NCBI GenBank assembly: GCA_937952975.1 | Contig: CALFXX010000090.1 | Span: forward strand, 1-18,522 | DNA from: an uncultured Alcaligenaceae bacterium | Lineage (GTDB): Bacteria > Pseudomonadota > Gammaproteobacteria > Burkholderiales > Burkholderiaceae_B | Direction of reading: 5' to 3' | DNA: 18,522 bases | Part shown: positions 7,323 through 15,166 of the stretch, in pieces | Numbering within the stretch: the first letter of the stretch is position 1 | Layout of the letters: each line of letters opens with the position of its first letter | Notes under the pieces: generated by a model | Seen by the model: only the letters and a program-made list of their open reading frames with translations | What the model was told of the DNA's origin: nothing | The model's database searches: none | Made by a program: the position numbers and the translations under genes

Positions 7323-8165
7323 TCAGAGTTCGAGGTTGTCAATTAAGCGGGTTGCGCCTAACTTAGCGGCGGCTAACACCACTAAGGGCTCGGCGGCTGC
7401 AAGGTCTTCAGGGGTGGGCTTATTCAAGTCACGCTGGCGACGAACCGCAAGATAGTCTACTTGCCAGCCACGACTTTGAAGCGTGTTGGCTGCGTCATGC
7501 CCGAGCTTGACTGTATCGAGTTCGCCAGCGCGTAAGCGCTGCTGCACCGACTGCAGAGCCGCATACAGTTGCGGTGCCTCTGCACGTTCATGCGGCTGCA
7601 AATAAACGTTACGCGACGATAAGGCCAGGCCGTCTTCAGCCCGCACTGTTTCGTGCGCCAAAATCTCAACAGGCAGCTGAAACTGGCGGCACATATTACG
7701 TATCACCATCAGCTGCTGATAGTCTTTTTTGCCAAACACCGCCACGCCCGGCTGTACGCAAGAAAAAAGCTTTAGCACCACAGTACTCACACCACCAAAA
7801 AATCCTGGTCGGTATTCACCTTCAAGAATATCGCCTAACTCTTGCGGTGGCTGCACACGGTAATTTTGTGGCTCGGGGTACAACTCGCGCTCATCCGGAG
7901 CAAACAAGACATAGACGTCGCGATCACGCTGTAGTTTTTTTATATCATCCTGCAGCGTGCGTGGGTATCTTTCAAAATCTTCGCCTGGGGCAAACTGCAA
8001 CCGATTCACAAAAATACTGGCAACTACTGGATCTCCATGTTGCCTCGCTAATTTCATCAACGCCAGGTGGCCTTCGTGCAAGTTTCCCATCGTTGGCACA
8101 AACGCCACGCGCAACTGCCCGCGTAACTGGTCACGCAACTCTTGAATAGTATGAACAACCTTCAC
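7323..8165 (-). CDS. panC: Pantothenate synthetase
   Basis: Cytosolic ligase that joins pantoate and beta-alanine through a pantoyl-adenylate, giving vitamin B5 for coenzyme A synthesis. It has 280 residues, the usual length. The HIGH-like motif PTMGNLHEGH (24-33), the RPGFFGGVSTVVLKLF segment (119-134), the KMSKS-equivalent GKKDYQQL (145-152) and LALSSRN (180-186) are all present. The start is GTG at 8165, with GGAG (8174-8177) eight bases upstream. It is not with panB or panD but is last in a DUF3460-scpA-panC group, 32 bases after scpA. Functionally it feeds the same pathway as coaE at 4580-5191, although the two are in separate transcripts. Confidence 0.97.
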   Translation of the reverse strand: MKVVHTIQELRDQLRGQLRVAFVPTMGNLHEGHLALMKLARQHGDPVVASIFVNRLQFAPGEDFERYPRTLQDDIKKLQRDRDVYVLFAPDERELYPEPQNYRVQPPQELGDILEGEYRPGFFGGVSTVVLKLFSCVQPGVAVFGKKDYQQLMVIRNMCRQFQLPVEILAHETVRAEDGLALSSRNVYLQPHERAEAPQLYAALQSVQQRLRAGELDTVKLGHDAANTLQSRGWQVDYLAVRRQRDLNKPTPEDLAAAEPLVVLAAAKLGATRLIDNLEL

Positions 8166-8197
8166 TTGTTTTTCTCCGTGACTGAGCCAAGCGCGAT

Positions 8198-9076
8198 CTA
8201 AACTGCCGCACTCGTATAGGCCAAACGCACATAAATCGGGGCATAGGGCTCGGCCTGAGTAATTTCTAGCAAGGTTTCACGCGCAAGCTCAAGCAAGGCT
8301 AAAAAGTGCACCACTACGACGGCGGTCGGAGCACCCTCAGCGATACGCTCCATGAATAATTCACCAAATTCGATAAAGCGCACGCCATTGAGACGACGCA
8401 AAATGTGTGTCATGTGGTCGCGCACAGATAACTGTTCGCGCGTGATGTGGTGATGCGCATTGAGCTTTGCACGCTTTAAGATATCAACCCACGCCTGGCG
8501 CAGATCTTCAACACTCACATCAGGCAAGGCTCGCTCAACCCTTAAGTCTGCGAAGGCCTGCGCGCGCTGAAAATCACGCCCCAATTGGGGCAGCGCATCG
8601 AGCTTTTGCGCGGCAAGCTTAATTTGCTCGTACTCAAGCAAACGACGCACAAGCTCAGCGCGCGGGTCTTCTGCCTCTTGCCCTGTGTCGGATTTTTTGA
8701 CCGGCAACAACATACGCGCTTTGATTTCAATCAGCATCGCAGCCATCAACAGATACTCTGCCGCCAACTCTAAGTTGTGCATCCGTATTTGATCCACATA
8801 CGACAGATACTGCCGCGTGACCTCGGCCATCGGAATATCAAGCACATTGAAGTTTTGCTTGCGGATCAGATAAAGCAACAAATCAAGCGGACCTTGAAAT
8901 GTCTCAAGAAACACTTCAAGCGCATCAGGCGGAATATAAAGATCGGTGGGTAACGAGAACAACGGCTCGCCATATAAACGAGCGAGCGCCACCGCATCGA
9001 TGACATCGGGAGTCGTATCGACTGAGGGCGTTACAAGTGCATTCAGGCTATCGCCTGAAACTTGAGTCGAAACCAT
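8198..9076 (-). CDS. scpA: Segregation and condensation protein A
   Basis: Kleisin subunit of the SMC-ScpAB chromosome condensation complex; it bridges the SMC heads. It has 292 residues. The kleisin N-domain signature LETFQGPLDLLLYLIRKQ is at residues 57-74, followed by NVLDIPMAEVTRQYL and the helical stretch LAAEYLLMAAMLIEIKARMLLP (104-125). The C-terminal winged-helix region (about 210-285) contains VVVHFLALLELARE. Residues 1-50 are an extra, poorly conserved leader compared with shorter homologues. It starts five bases after the DUF3460 stop, so translation is probably coupled. scpB is not in the window, which is usual when scpA sits beside panC. Confidence 0.96.
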   Translation of the reverse strand: MVSTQVSGDSLNALVTPSVDTTPDVIDAVALARLYGEPLFSLPTDLYIPPDALEVFLETFQGPLDLLLYLIRKQNFNVLDIPMAEVTRQYLSYVDQIRMHNLELAAEYLLMAAMLIEIKARMLLPVKKSDTGQEAEDPRAELVRRLLEYEQIKLAAQKLDALPQLGRDFQRAQAFADLRVERALPDVSVEDLRQAWVDILKRAKLNAHHHITREQLSVRDHMTHILRRLNGVRFIEFGELFMERIAEGAPTAVVVVHFLALLELARETLLEITQAEPYAPIYVRLAYTSAAV

Positions 9077-9081
9077 ACAAA

Positions 9082-9270
9082 CTAACTGTTTTGATACACG
9101 TAAGGGGTCTGACGTACCCGCGCTTGCTTAAACCCCTCTGCGAGCTCGGGGTCTTGAGGCTTATCCCACAAGCGTGCACGCCCATCGCGCTGACGTTGTT
9201 CGACATCTGCGTGTGCGGCCTTGTAAGCCTGAAGAAATTGAGTAATTTCTGAAGTGTAGTTCTCAGCCAT
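9082..9270 (-). CDS. DUF3460 family small protein
   Basis: A 62-residue hydrophilic protein of unknown function. The pattern matches DUF3460: an initial YTSEITQFL, then QRQRDGRARLWDK and a basic C-terminus ending RQTPYVYQNS. It has no membrane segment, signal or cysteine. It is the first gene of the DUF3460-scpA-panC unit, five bases before scpA, an order I associate with Burkholderiales. No clear Shine-Dalgarno sequence precedes its ATG at 9270. Constant linkage to scpA hints at a role around chromosome maintenance, but that is inference only. Confidence 0.85.
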   Translation of the reverse strand: MAENYTSEITQFLQAYKAAHADVEQRQRDGRARLWDKPQDPELAEGFKQARVRQTPYVYQNS

Positions 9271-9289
9271 GGCGTTTTTTAAATAATTA

Positions 9290-9338
9290 GACTAGTGCTT
9301 AGTGTACTGTAGAGCCTGCCCCTTGATGATTAGTGCTC
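9290..9338. repeat. Two imperfect 11-base direct repeats in divergent intergenic region
   Basis: GACTAGTGCTT (9290-9300) and GATTAGTGCTC (9328-9338) share nine of eleven bases, 38 bases apart. They lie in the 89-base space between the divergent DUF3460 and MFS genes. They could be operator half-sites for either promoter, but no regulator gene is adjacent and the match is short. I found no convincing -35/-10 pair here for either strand. Confidence 0.3.
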
Positions 9339-9359
9339 TGACCCCCTAAGATTGCCGCG

Positions 9360-10814
9360 ATGTCGACTGCTCCATCTGGGCCTAACGGTCCACAACCAGC
9401 TTCAAACCCGCCCATACAGACGGCTAAACCCGAGCGGATGTTGCCCTTTATCGTTGGCTGCGCACTGCTCATGCAGATGCTTGACTCGACGGTCGTGACA
9501 ACGGCCTTACCCACCATGGCGGCAGATTTAGGCTCCGACCCCGTCCGGCTGAACATTGCGATCACTTCGTATCTGCTTGCCGTCGCGGTCTTTGTACCCA
9601 TTAGCGGTTGGGCTGCCGATCGCTACGGGGCCAGGCGCGTCTTTATTGCCGCCATCGCTCTGTTTACACTGAGCTCGCTGACCTGCGCCCTGTCAACCTC
9701 TCTGTTTCAGCTTGTCTTGTCGCGCATTGTTCAAGGGATTGGGGGAGCCATGATGGTGCCGGTTGGGCGAATTATCCTGCTACGCACGATTCCCAAGCAT
9801 GAATTACTGAAGGCCATGGCTTTTTTGTCGATGCCCGCCTTGATTGGGCCGATGGCTGGGCCGCCGCTAGGCGGATTTTTAGTGACCTACGCTTCGTGGC
9901 ACTGGATTTTTTTAATTAACCTCCCAATCGGTCTCTTGGGCATCTGGATGATTTTGCGTTTTGTACGCGAATTACCCAGCGACCACCAGGCTCACCCCCT
10001 AGACTGGGTAGGATTTTTTTTCAGTGCATTATGCATGGCAACCTTAGTCGGTGGCTTCGAATCTTTAGGCCAAGGCGGGCCTCCGATTTGGGTCTCTGCG
10101 GGGCTCATCACGACGGGCCTACTGTCAGGCGCGCTGTATTACTGGCACGCGCAGCGTCACTCAGATCCAATTTTAGATTTGTCTTTATTAAAGATTCATA
10201 CCTTTAGAGTTTCGACGATTGCCGGCAACCTTTGTCGCTTCGGTGTCGGTGCTGTTCCATACCTATTAGCCCTAATGCTACAGATCGGCTTTGGGCTCAG
10301 CGCGCTCTCGGCGGGTTTCATCACCTTCGCTGGTGCGGTCGGAGCGATGGCGATGAAAATTGCGGCGCCGCGTATCCTTGATCGCTGGGGCTATCGGCGT
10401 GTGTTGAGCGTCAATGCGGTTTTCACCGGAGCGAGCCTCGCGAGTTGCGCCTTTTTTACAGCCTCAACACCCGCCGTGCTCATGATTGGCGTCCTGCTAT
10501 TCGGCGGTTTTTTTAGATCGCTGCAGTTCACCGCGATCAATACCTTAGCCTACGCGGATATCTCTCAGGCCAGCATGAGCCGCGCAAGCAGCTTTGCCGC
10601 CATGGGACAACAACTGGGGGTGAGTCTAGGGGTCGGCGTCGCCGCAGAAGCGCTGCACCTGAGCATGCTTTGGCGGGGATCGAGCGAGCTCATCGCGGCT
10701 GATGTTGTAGTGGGCTTTTTAGTTATTGGCGTGCTGTGCGCCTTGCCAAGTTTTTCTTTCTGGCAATTGCCGCCTCAGGCGGGCGAAAGTTTGCGACAAA
10801 ATCGACCGAAGTAG
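9360..10814 (+). CDS. DHA2-family MFS drug transporter, MdtD-like
   Basis: Inner-membrane proton-driven exporter of the 14-helix DHA2 group. It has 484 residues. The sequence shows MQMLDSTVVTTALPTMA (DHA2 motif D1, about 38-54), SGWAADRYGARRVF (motif A, 82-95), RIVQGIGGAMMVPVGR (motif B region) and LIGPMAGPPLGG (motif C, antiporter signature). The overall pattern, including ASWHWIFLINLPIG and the later GYRRVL, resembles Escherichia coli MdtD (YegB). Residues 1-27 are a Pro/Ala-rich cytoplasmic leader. No good ribosome binding site precedes the ATG at 9360, and an internal ATG at 9438 (M27) would also keep all helices. In E. coli mdtD is in the mdtABC operon; here it stands alone about 5.6 kb from mdtA and faces the other way. 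The substrate is unknown. Confidence 0.9.
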   Translation: MSTAPSGPNGPQPASNPPIQTAKPERMLPFIVGCALLMQMLDSTVVTTALPTMAADLGSDPVRLNIAITSYLLAVAVFVPISGWAADRYGARRVFIAAIALFTLSSLTCALSTSLFQLVLSRIVQGIGGAMMVPVGRIILLRTIPKHELLKAMAFLSMPALIGPMAGPPLGGFLVTYASWHWIFLINLPIGLLGIWMILRFVRELPSDHQAHPLDWVGFFFSALCMATLVGGFESLGQGGPPIWVSAGLITTGLLSGALYYWHAQRHSDPILDLSLLKIHTFRVSTIAGNLCRFGVGAVPYLLALMLQIGFGLSALSAGFITFAGAVGAMAMKIAAPRILDRWGYRRVLSVNAVFTGASLASCAFFTASTPAVLMIGVLLFGGFFRSLQFTAINTLAYADISQASMSRASSFAAMGQQLGVSLGVGVAAEALHLSMLWRGSSELIAADVVVGFLVIGVLCALPSFSFWQLPPQAGESLRQNRPK

Positions 10815-10851
10815 TTTATGTACATCTAAAAACTTGGCGGGTTCTTGCCTG

Positions 10852-11925
10852 TTAGTTGGTTGCGCCTGAAAGCTTCACTAGCTCCTGGTACTTAGCACGC
10901 TCTGTTGCTACAAACTCAGTCAATTGCAGAATAGACATCAGCGTAGTTTCAGAGCCCATTATTTTCAAACGCTCTTTGACGTCGGGTTCAGCAAGGGCCG
11001 CCATATACGCTGTATGAAGTTTTTCGACCACGGCCGCAGGTGTCCCGGCGGTGGTGAACACACCAAACCAAGTACCAATATCAAACGGCGCAACGCCAGC
11101 GTCTTGCATGGTCGGTAAGTCTGGCAACACGCCCGAGCGCGCCTGGGTGGTGACCGCCAGCGCTTTCACTTTTTGCTCGCGAATCAAATTTGCCGCCGCA
11201 GCCAGGTTATCGAACATCAAAGCTGATTGACCCGACAGCAGTGCTAACTGCGCAGGCGCTGCACCTTGGTAGGGGATGTGCACCATCTCAACGTTCGCAC
11301 GCGCGCTGAGCAAGGCCCCTGCCAAATGCCCTGCGCTGCCCGAACCCCCTGAACCATAATTGAGTTGGCCTGGATGTTTGCGCGCATAGCCAATCAGATC
11401 TTGCACTGTTTGAATATTATGTTTCAACGCGAAATCAAGGTTCACCAACAACACGTTTGGCACAGCGGCCACCAGCGCGACGGGCGCAAAATCCTTCACT
11501 GAGTCGTACGGAATCGAAGCAAAGAGCCAAGGATTAATCGCATGTGTGGCCACCGCCCCCATCACCAAAGAATATCCGTCAGGCTGCGCTTTAGCGATGA
11601 GATCAGCACCAATATTGCCACCCGCACCAGGCTTGTTTTCAACCACCACCGGTTGGCCCAGGCTTATTTTTACTTTTTCTGCCAAGACGCGAGCCATCAC
11701 ATCAAGCGGGCCACCTGGCGGATAAGGCACGATAAAGCGCAATGGTTTAACCGGAAAATGAGCAACGGGTGAATCGCTCGCGATCGCTCTCGCTTGAGCC
11801 TGCGCATTGATGGCGAACAACCCTAGCCCGAATACGAGCAAAGCCAAAACAAGCAGTCTTGCCGCGGACCACTTACCGGCTGACACTTGCGACCTGATTG
11901 GCACTGCCAAGCTTAAGTTCACCAT
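10852..11925 (-). CDS. Bug-family (TctC) periplasmic solute-binding protein
   Basis: Periplasmic binding protein of the tripartite tricarboxylate transporter family, which typically binds carboxylated small molecules. It has 357 residues. A basic N-terminus is followed by a hydrophobic core (about 23-40) and AQA, giving likely cleavage near residue 43. The domain carries the Bug motifs RFIVPYPPGGPLDVMAR (63-79) and VVENKPGAGGNIGAD (94-108), then NYGSGGSGSAGHLAG and HIPYQGAAPAQ. No tctA or tctB partner is in the window, so it is one of the many orphan Bug proteins typical of Alcaligenaceae. It lies 101 bases downstream of aapP on the same strand and may be co-transcribed or have its own promoter. 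The ligand cannot be read from sequence. Confidence 0.93.
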   Translation of the reverse strand: MVNLSLAVPIRSQVSAGKWSAARLLVLALLVFGLGLFAINAQAQARAIASDSPVAHFPVKPLRFIVPYPPGGPLDVMARVLAEKVKISLGQPVVVENKPGAGGNIGADLIAKAQPDGYSLVMGAVATHAINPWLFASIPYDSVKDFAPVALVAAVPNVLLVNLDFALKHNIQTVQDLIGYARKHPGQLNYGSGGSGSAGHLAGALLSARANVEMVHIPYQGAAPAQLALLSGQSALMFDNLAAAANLIREQKVKALAVTTQARSGVLPDLPTMQDAGVAPFDIGTWFGVFTTAGTPAAVVEKLHTAYMAALAEPDVKERLKIMGSETTLMSILQLTEFVATERAKYQELVKLSGATN

Positions 11926-11956
11926 CGTTATCTCACAAGCTTAGGCATCATTAGAT

Positions 11957-12001
11957 TGGACACCGCGAATTGAACATCACGGCGTGGACACCGCGGCTTG
12001 A
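11957..12001. repeat. 17-base direct repeat between aapP and the Bug gene
   Basis: TGGACACCGCGAATTGA (11957-11973) and TGGACACCGCGGCTTGA (11985-12001) are identical at 15 of 17 bases, with starts 28 bases apart. They fill much of the 101-base gap downstream of aapP and upstream of the Bug gene. They may be a regulator-binding pair for the Bug gene or a remnant of local duplication. No clear promoter consensus surrounds them. Confidence 0.5.
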
Positions 12002-12026
12002 GTAAGCGGGCTTAGACAGCTGGAGT

Positions 12027-12767
12027 TTAGTGAATGATTTGGCTCAAAAATAGTTTGGTGCGCTCGTTTTGCGGGTGATCAAAGAAGGCGTCAGGCGTGT
12101 TTTGCTCAATAATTTCGCCCCGATCCATAAAAATCACACGATCGGCAACCTTGCGGGCAAAGCCCATCTCGTGCGTGACCACGAGCATGGTCATCCCCGT
12201 ATCCTCAGCCAGGTTCACCATCACATCCAGTACTTCTTTCACCATTTCAGGATCAAGCGCCGAGGTCGGCTCATCAAACAGCATCACTTTTGGATCCATG
12301 CACAGCGAGCGTGCAATGGCCACTCGCTGCTGCTGCCCACCCGACAACTGCCCCGGAAACTTACTCGCTTGCTCGGCAATACGTACTCGTTCAAGGTATT
12401 TCATCGCACGCGCCTCGGCCTCGGCCTTGGGTGTTTTTAATACCCAGATTGGCCCCAGTGTCAGATTTTGAAGCACGGTCAAATGCGGGAACAAATTGAA
12501 ATGCTGAAACACCATGCCAACATCGCGCCGAATCGCTTCAACATGACGAATATCGTTGGTGATTTCGGTACCCTCAACCACAATATGCCCTTGCTGGTGC
12601 TCTTCAAGCCGATTAATGCAGCGAATCAGCGTCGATTTACCTGAACCGGATGGGCCGCAGATCACGATGCGCTCGCCGGGCGCAACCTCTAAATTAATGT
12701 TGCGCAACACGTGAAACTTACCGTACCACTTGTTCACTTCTTGCATGCGAATGATGGCATCTGCCAT
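12027..12767 (-). CDS. aapP: General L-amino-acid ABC transporter ATPase AapP
   Basis: Cytoplasmic ATPase that powers polar amino-acid uptake through AapQ/AapM. It has 246 residues. Walker A GPSGSGKST is at 38-46, the Q-loop glutamine at 88 (VFQHFNLFPH), the signature LSGGQQQR at 141-148, Walker B VMLFDE at 161-166 and the switch histidine at 199 (VTHEMGFA). The GxxP-type pattern is that of GlnQ/GltL/AapP/BztD polar amino-acid ATPases, and the adjacent aapJQM genes settle the subtype. The ATG at 12767 has GGAG (12775-12778) seven bases upstream. It lies 45 bases after aapM and is the last aap gene. Confidence 0.95.
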   Translation of the reverse strand: MADAIIRMQEVNKWYGKFHVLRNINLEVAPGERIVICGPSGSGKSTLIRCINRLEEHQQGHIVVEGTEITNDIRHVEAIRRDVGMVFQHFNLFPHLTVLQNLTLGPIWVLKTPKAEAEARAMKYLERVRIAEQASKFPGQLSGGQQQRVAIARSLCMDPKVMLFDEPTSALDPEMVKEVLDVMVNLAEDTGMTMLVVTHEMGFARKVADRVIFMDRGEIIEQNTPDAFFDHPQNERTKLFLSQIIH

Positions 12768-12812
12768 ACACGATCTCCGAGAATAGGGCGCGCCTGATAT
12801 CTAAAAAAACCT

Positions 12813-13916
12813 CTAACGCTGATGCTCTGTTGCCAGACGCTTTTCAAGGGACTGACTGTATTTAGACATCGAATAGCAAAATACAAAATAAATTGCCGAA
12901 ATAAAGACATAGATTTCAATGCTGAAGCCGCGCCAAGTTTGATCGACTAGCGCAGCCTTGGCTGCCTGAGTCAGATCAAAAATACCAATCACGACCACCA
13001 GCGAAGTATCTTTAAAGAGGGCAATAAACAGACCAACCAAGGGAGGGATGACGATCTTGAGTGCCTGAGGCAGCACAATCAAACGCGTCTGCTGCCAGTA
13101 GGTTAGGCCCAGTGAGTCGCCGCCCTCGTATTGGCCTTTGGGGATGGCCTGTAGCCCGCCACGAATCGTCTCGGCCATGTAGGCTGCGGCAAATAAAATG
13201 ATCGCGACCTGCGCGCGTAACAACTTATCGATGGTGAGGCCCTCGGGCAAAAAGAGTGGCAACATCACAGCCGACATAAACAATAAGCTAATCAAGGGAA
13301 CGCCGCGGATCAGTTCAATATACACAACGCAAATAGTTTTAATGGCCGGCATTTTTGAACGACGGCCCAAGGCCAGCACAATGCCGAGCGGAAACGCAAA
13401 AGCGATGCCAAAGGTTGAAAGCATGAGCGTAAGCGGCAAACCGCCCCACCGACTGTTTTCAACGTAGGTCAGGCCAAATACCCCACCCCACATCAGTACT
13501 GCCGCGCCAGCAAGCGCAAGCGTCCAAAACAACAAGAGCGAGCGGTTCCAGAATCTGCGCACACCACTGAGTAAAACAACACCGACCAGCAACAAAGTTG
13601 CCAATAGAGGTCGCCACTGTTCTTCATAGGGGTAGACCCCAAACAAAATCAAACGATGCTTTTCAACAATGACTGACCAACAGGCACCGGTTACTTTGCG
13701 ACACTCTTGCGCGCTCGAAGCGGTTACCGTCGAGTTCAGCACAAACCAATCAACCATCGCCGGCACGGTCGCCAACAACAACCACAGTGTCAGCAGCGTC
13801 AACAGAGTATTGAGCGGCGATGAAAACAACTGGGTTCGCAACCAGTGCAAAATTGACGCGCGCGACCACACGCTCGGTGCAGCAACTTGATTCTCAACGT
13901 TGGGGGCGACACTCAT
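12813..13916 (-). CDS. aapM: General L-amino-acid ABC transporter permease AapM
   Basis: Inner-membrane permease that pairs with AapQ. It has 367 residues, longer than simple HisM-type permeases because of an N-terminal region with extra helices (about 37-55, 103-118 and 128-148). A periplasmic segment, ECRKVTGACWSVI (71-83), is typical of AapM/BztC. The permease core begins near 160 (LPLTLMLSTFGIAFAFPLGIVLALGR). The ATPase-docking EAA loop reads EGGDSLGL (264-271) and is followed by VLPQALKIVIPPLVG. Only two bases separate it from the aapQ stop, so translation is probably coupled. It ends with a TAG codon. Confidence 0.95.
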   Translation of the reverse strand: MSVAPNVENQVAAPSVWSRASILHWLRTQLFSSPLNTLLTLLTLWLLLATVPAMVDWFVLNSTVTASSAQECRKVTGACWSVIVEKHRLILFGVYPYEEQWRPLLATLLLVGVVLLSGVRRFWNRSLLLFWTLALAGAAVLMWGGVFGLTYVENSRWGGLPLTLMLSTFGIAFAFPLGIVLALGRRSKMPAIKTICVVYIELIRGVPLISLLFMSAVMLPLFLPEGLTIDKLLRAQVAIILFAAAYMAETIRGGLQAIPKGQYEGGDSLGLTYWQQTRLIVLPQALKIVIPPLVGLFIALFKDTSLVVVIGIFDLTQAAKAALVDQTWRGFSIEIYVFISAIYFVFCYSMSKYSQSLEKRLATEHQR

Positions 13917-13918
13917 CT

Positions 13919-15109
13919 TTATCTTTCTACCAACGCGATACGTTTGTTATACCAATTCATGAATAGAGAAATGGAAAGACTCACAGTCAAGTAAGCCGCC
14001 ATAATCATCAAAATACCTTCGATGGCTTGACCCGTTTGATTGAGTGTGGTGTTGATCACCGACACCAGATCAGGATAACCAATTGCGACGGCCAACGAAC
14101 TATTTTTAGTAATGTTCAAGTACTGACTTGTCATAGGCGGGATGATCACACGCAACGCTTGAGGCAAAACAACCAAGCGAAGCACAAGGCTGTTTTTAAT
14201 GCCAAGAGCGCCAGCGGCCTCCCACTGCCCTCGGTTCACCGACTGGATGCCCGAGCGAACGACTTCAGCGATAAACGCTGAGGTGTAAATCACCAGGCCA
14301 AAGAGTAAGGCTGCGAACTCTGGTGAAAGTGTCATTCCGCCAGAAAAATTAAAGCCTTTGAGCGTTGGCACATTGAGCGACAAGGGCTCACCACTCACCC
14401 ACCATGCCAAAGCAGGGACGAAGACTAACAAGCCGAGCACCGAGCGCCATAGCGCAAAGATTTGCCCAGTTTGTTCTTGACGATGCCGAGCCCACTTGTT
14501 TAATAGAAACGAAAGCCCAACAGCCAGTAACAACCCCCAAAGCAGCCAACTTAAACCATCGCCTTCAATGGTTGGCATCTGAATGCCGCGGTTTGACACG
14601 AACACACCCGGTATCGGGTGATAAGCACGCCGCGGCCCGGGCAAGGTCTCGATAATAATGGCGTACCAAAAGAACAACTGCAATAACAAAGGAATGTTAC
14701 GCATGACTTCAACGTACACGCTTGACACTTTACGAATCAACCAGTTTTTTGACAGCCTGGCGATACCAATAATCGTGCCTAAAATCGTTGCAAACAGTAT
14801 CCCAAGCAATGCTACGCGCAACGTGTTGAGAACGCCTACCGTGATCGCTCGTTGATAGGTATCTGCAGGGGTATAACTCACCAGGCTTTCACCAATTGCA
14901 AAGCCCGCTTCGCGCGTTAAAAAACTAAATCCTGTGGTGATATTGCGAACAGATAAATTGTGCAAGGTGTTATGCACCATGTACCAGCCTACGCCGCCGA
15001 CGAGGGCGACCGCGAGCACTTGGTACACAATCGCGCGCACCTCTGGATTGTTCCAGGACAAACGCTTTTTCGGCGCCTGCGCCACGACAGTCATTTTTGG
15101 ATTCATCAT
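13919..15109 (-). CDS. aapQ: General L-amino-acid ABC transporter permease AapQ
   Basis: Inner-membrane permease, partner of AapM. It has 396 residues. TM1 is at about 27-45, and a long periplasmic segment carrying FSFLTREAGFAIGE is typical of AapQ/BztB. The permease core begins with TVGVLNTLRVALLGILFATILGT-like residues around 90-113 and VEVMRNIPLLLQLFFWY near 133-149. The EAA loop is EAAGALGI (297-304), followed by VLPQALRVIIPPMTSQYL. Two ATG codons are adjacent at 15109 and 15106, and no strong ribosome binding site precedes them. The downstream arm of the aapJ-aapQ hairpin ends seven bases before the start, so folding could limit initiation. Confidence 0.95.
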   Translation of the reverse strand: MMNPKMTVVAQAPKKRLSWNNPEVRAIVYQVLAVALVGGVGWYMVHNTLHNLSVRNITTGFSFLTREAGFAIGESLVSYTPADTYQRAITVGVLNTLRVALLGILFATILGTIIGIARLSKNWLIRKVSSVYVEVMRNIPLLLQLFFWYAIIIETLPGPRRAYHPIPGVFVSNRGIQMPTIEGDGLSWLLWGLLLAVGLSFLLNKWARHRQEQTGQIFALWRSVLGLLVFVPALAWWVSGEPLSLNVPTLKGFNFSGGMTLSPEFAALLFGLVIYTSAFIAEVVRSGIQSVNRGQWEAAGALGIKNSLVLRLVVLPQALRVIIPPMTSQYLNITKNSSLAVAIGYPDLVSVINTTLNQTGQAIEGILMIMAAYLTVSLSISLFMNWYNKRIALVER

Positions 15110-15115
15110 CTGTGT

Positions 15116-15149
15116 CAGTGCCCGACAAGCAGTCGCTTGGCGGGCACTG
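15116..15149 (-). promoter_or_regulatory. Intercistronic RNA hairpin between aapJ and aapQ
   Basis: On the minus strand CAGTGCCCG pairs with CGGGCACTG (9 bp). After one mismatch an inner CAAGC/GCTTG (5 bp) closes a 4-base loop. The stem is strong but no T-run follows, so it is not an intrinsic terminator. Stable hairpins directly behind the binding-protein gene are known in ABC operons, for example malE-malF. They protect the upstream mRNA from 3' exonucleases and so raise binding-protein output over permease output. It may also mask the aapQ start region. Confidence 0.75.
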
Positions 15150-15166
15150 TCAAATCAACAATAGGC

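Noticed and set aside
10815..10851. Possible terminator between the MFS and Bug genes
   Set aside because: On the minus strand a T-run follows GGC/GCC arms, but the stem is only three bases, too weak for an intrinsic terminator.
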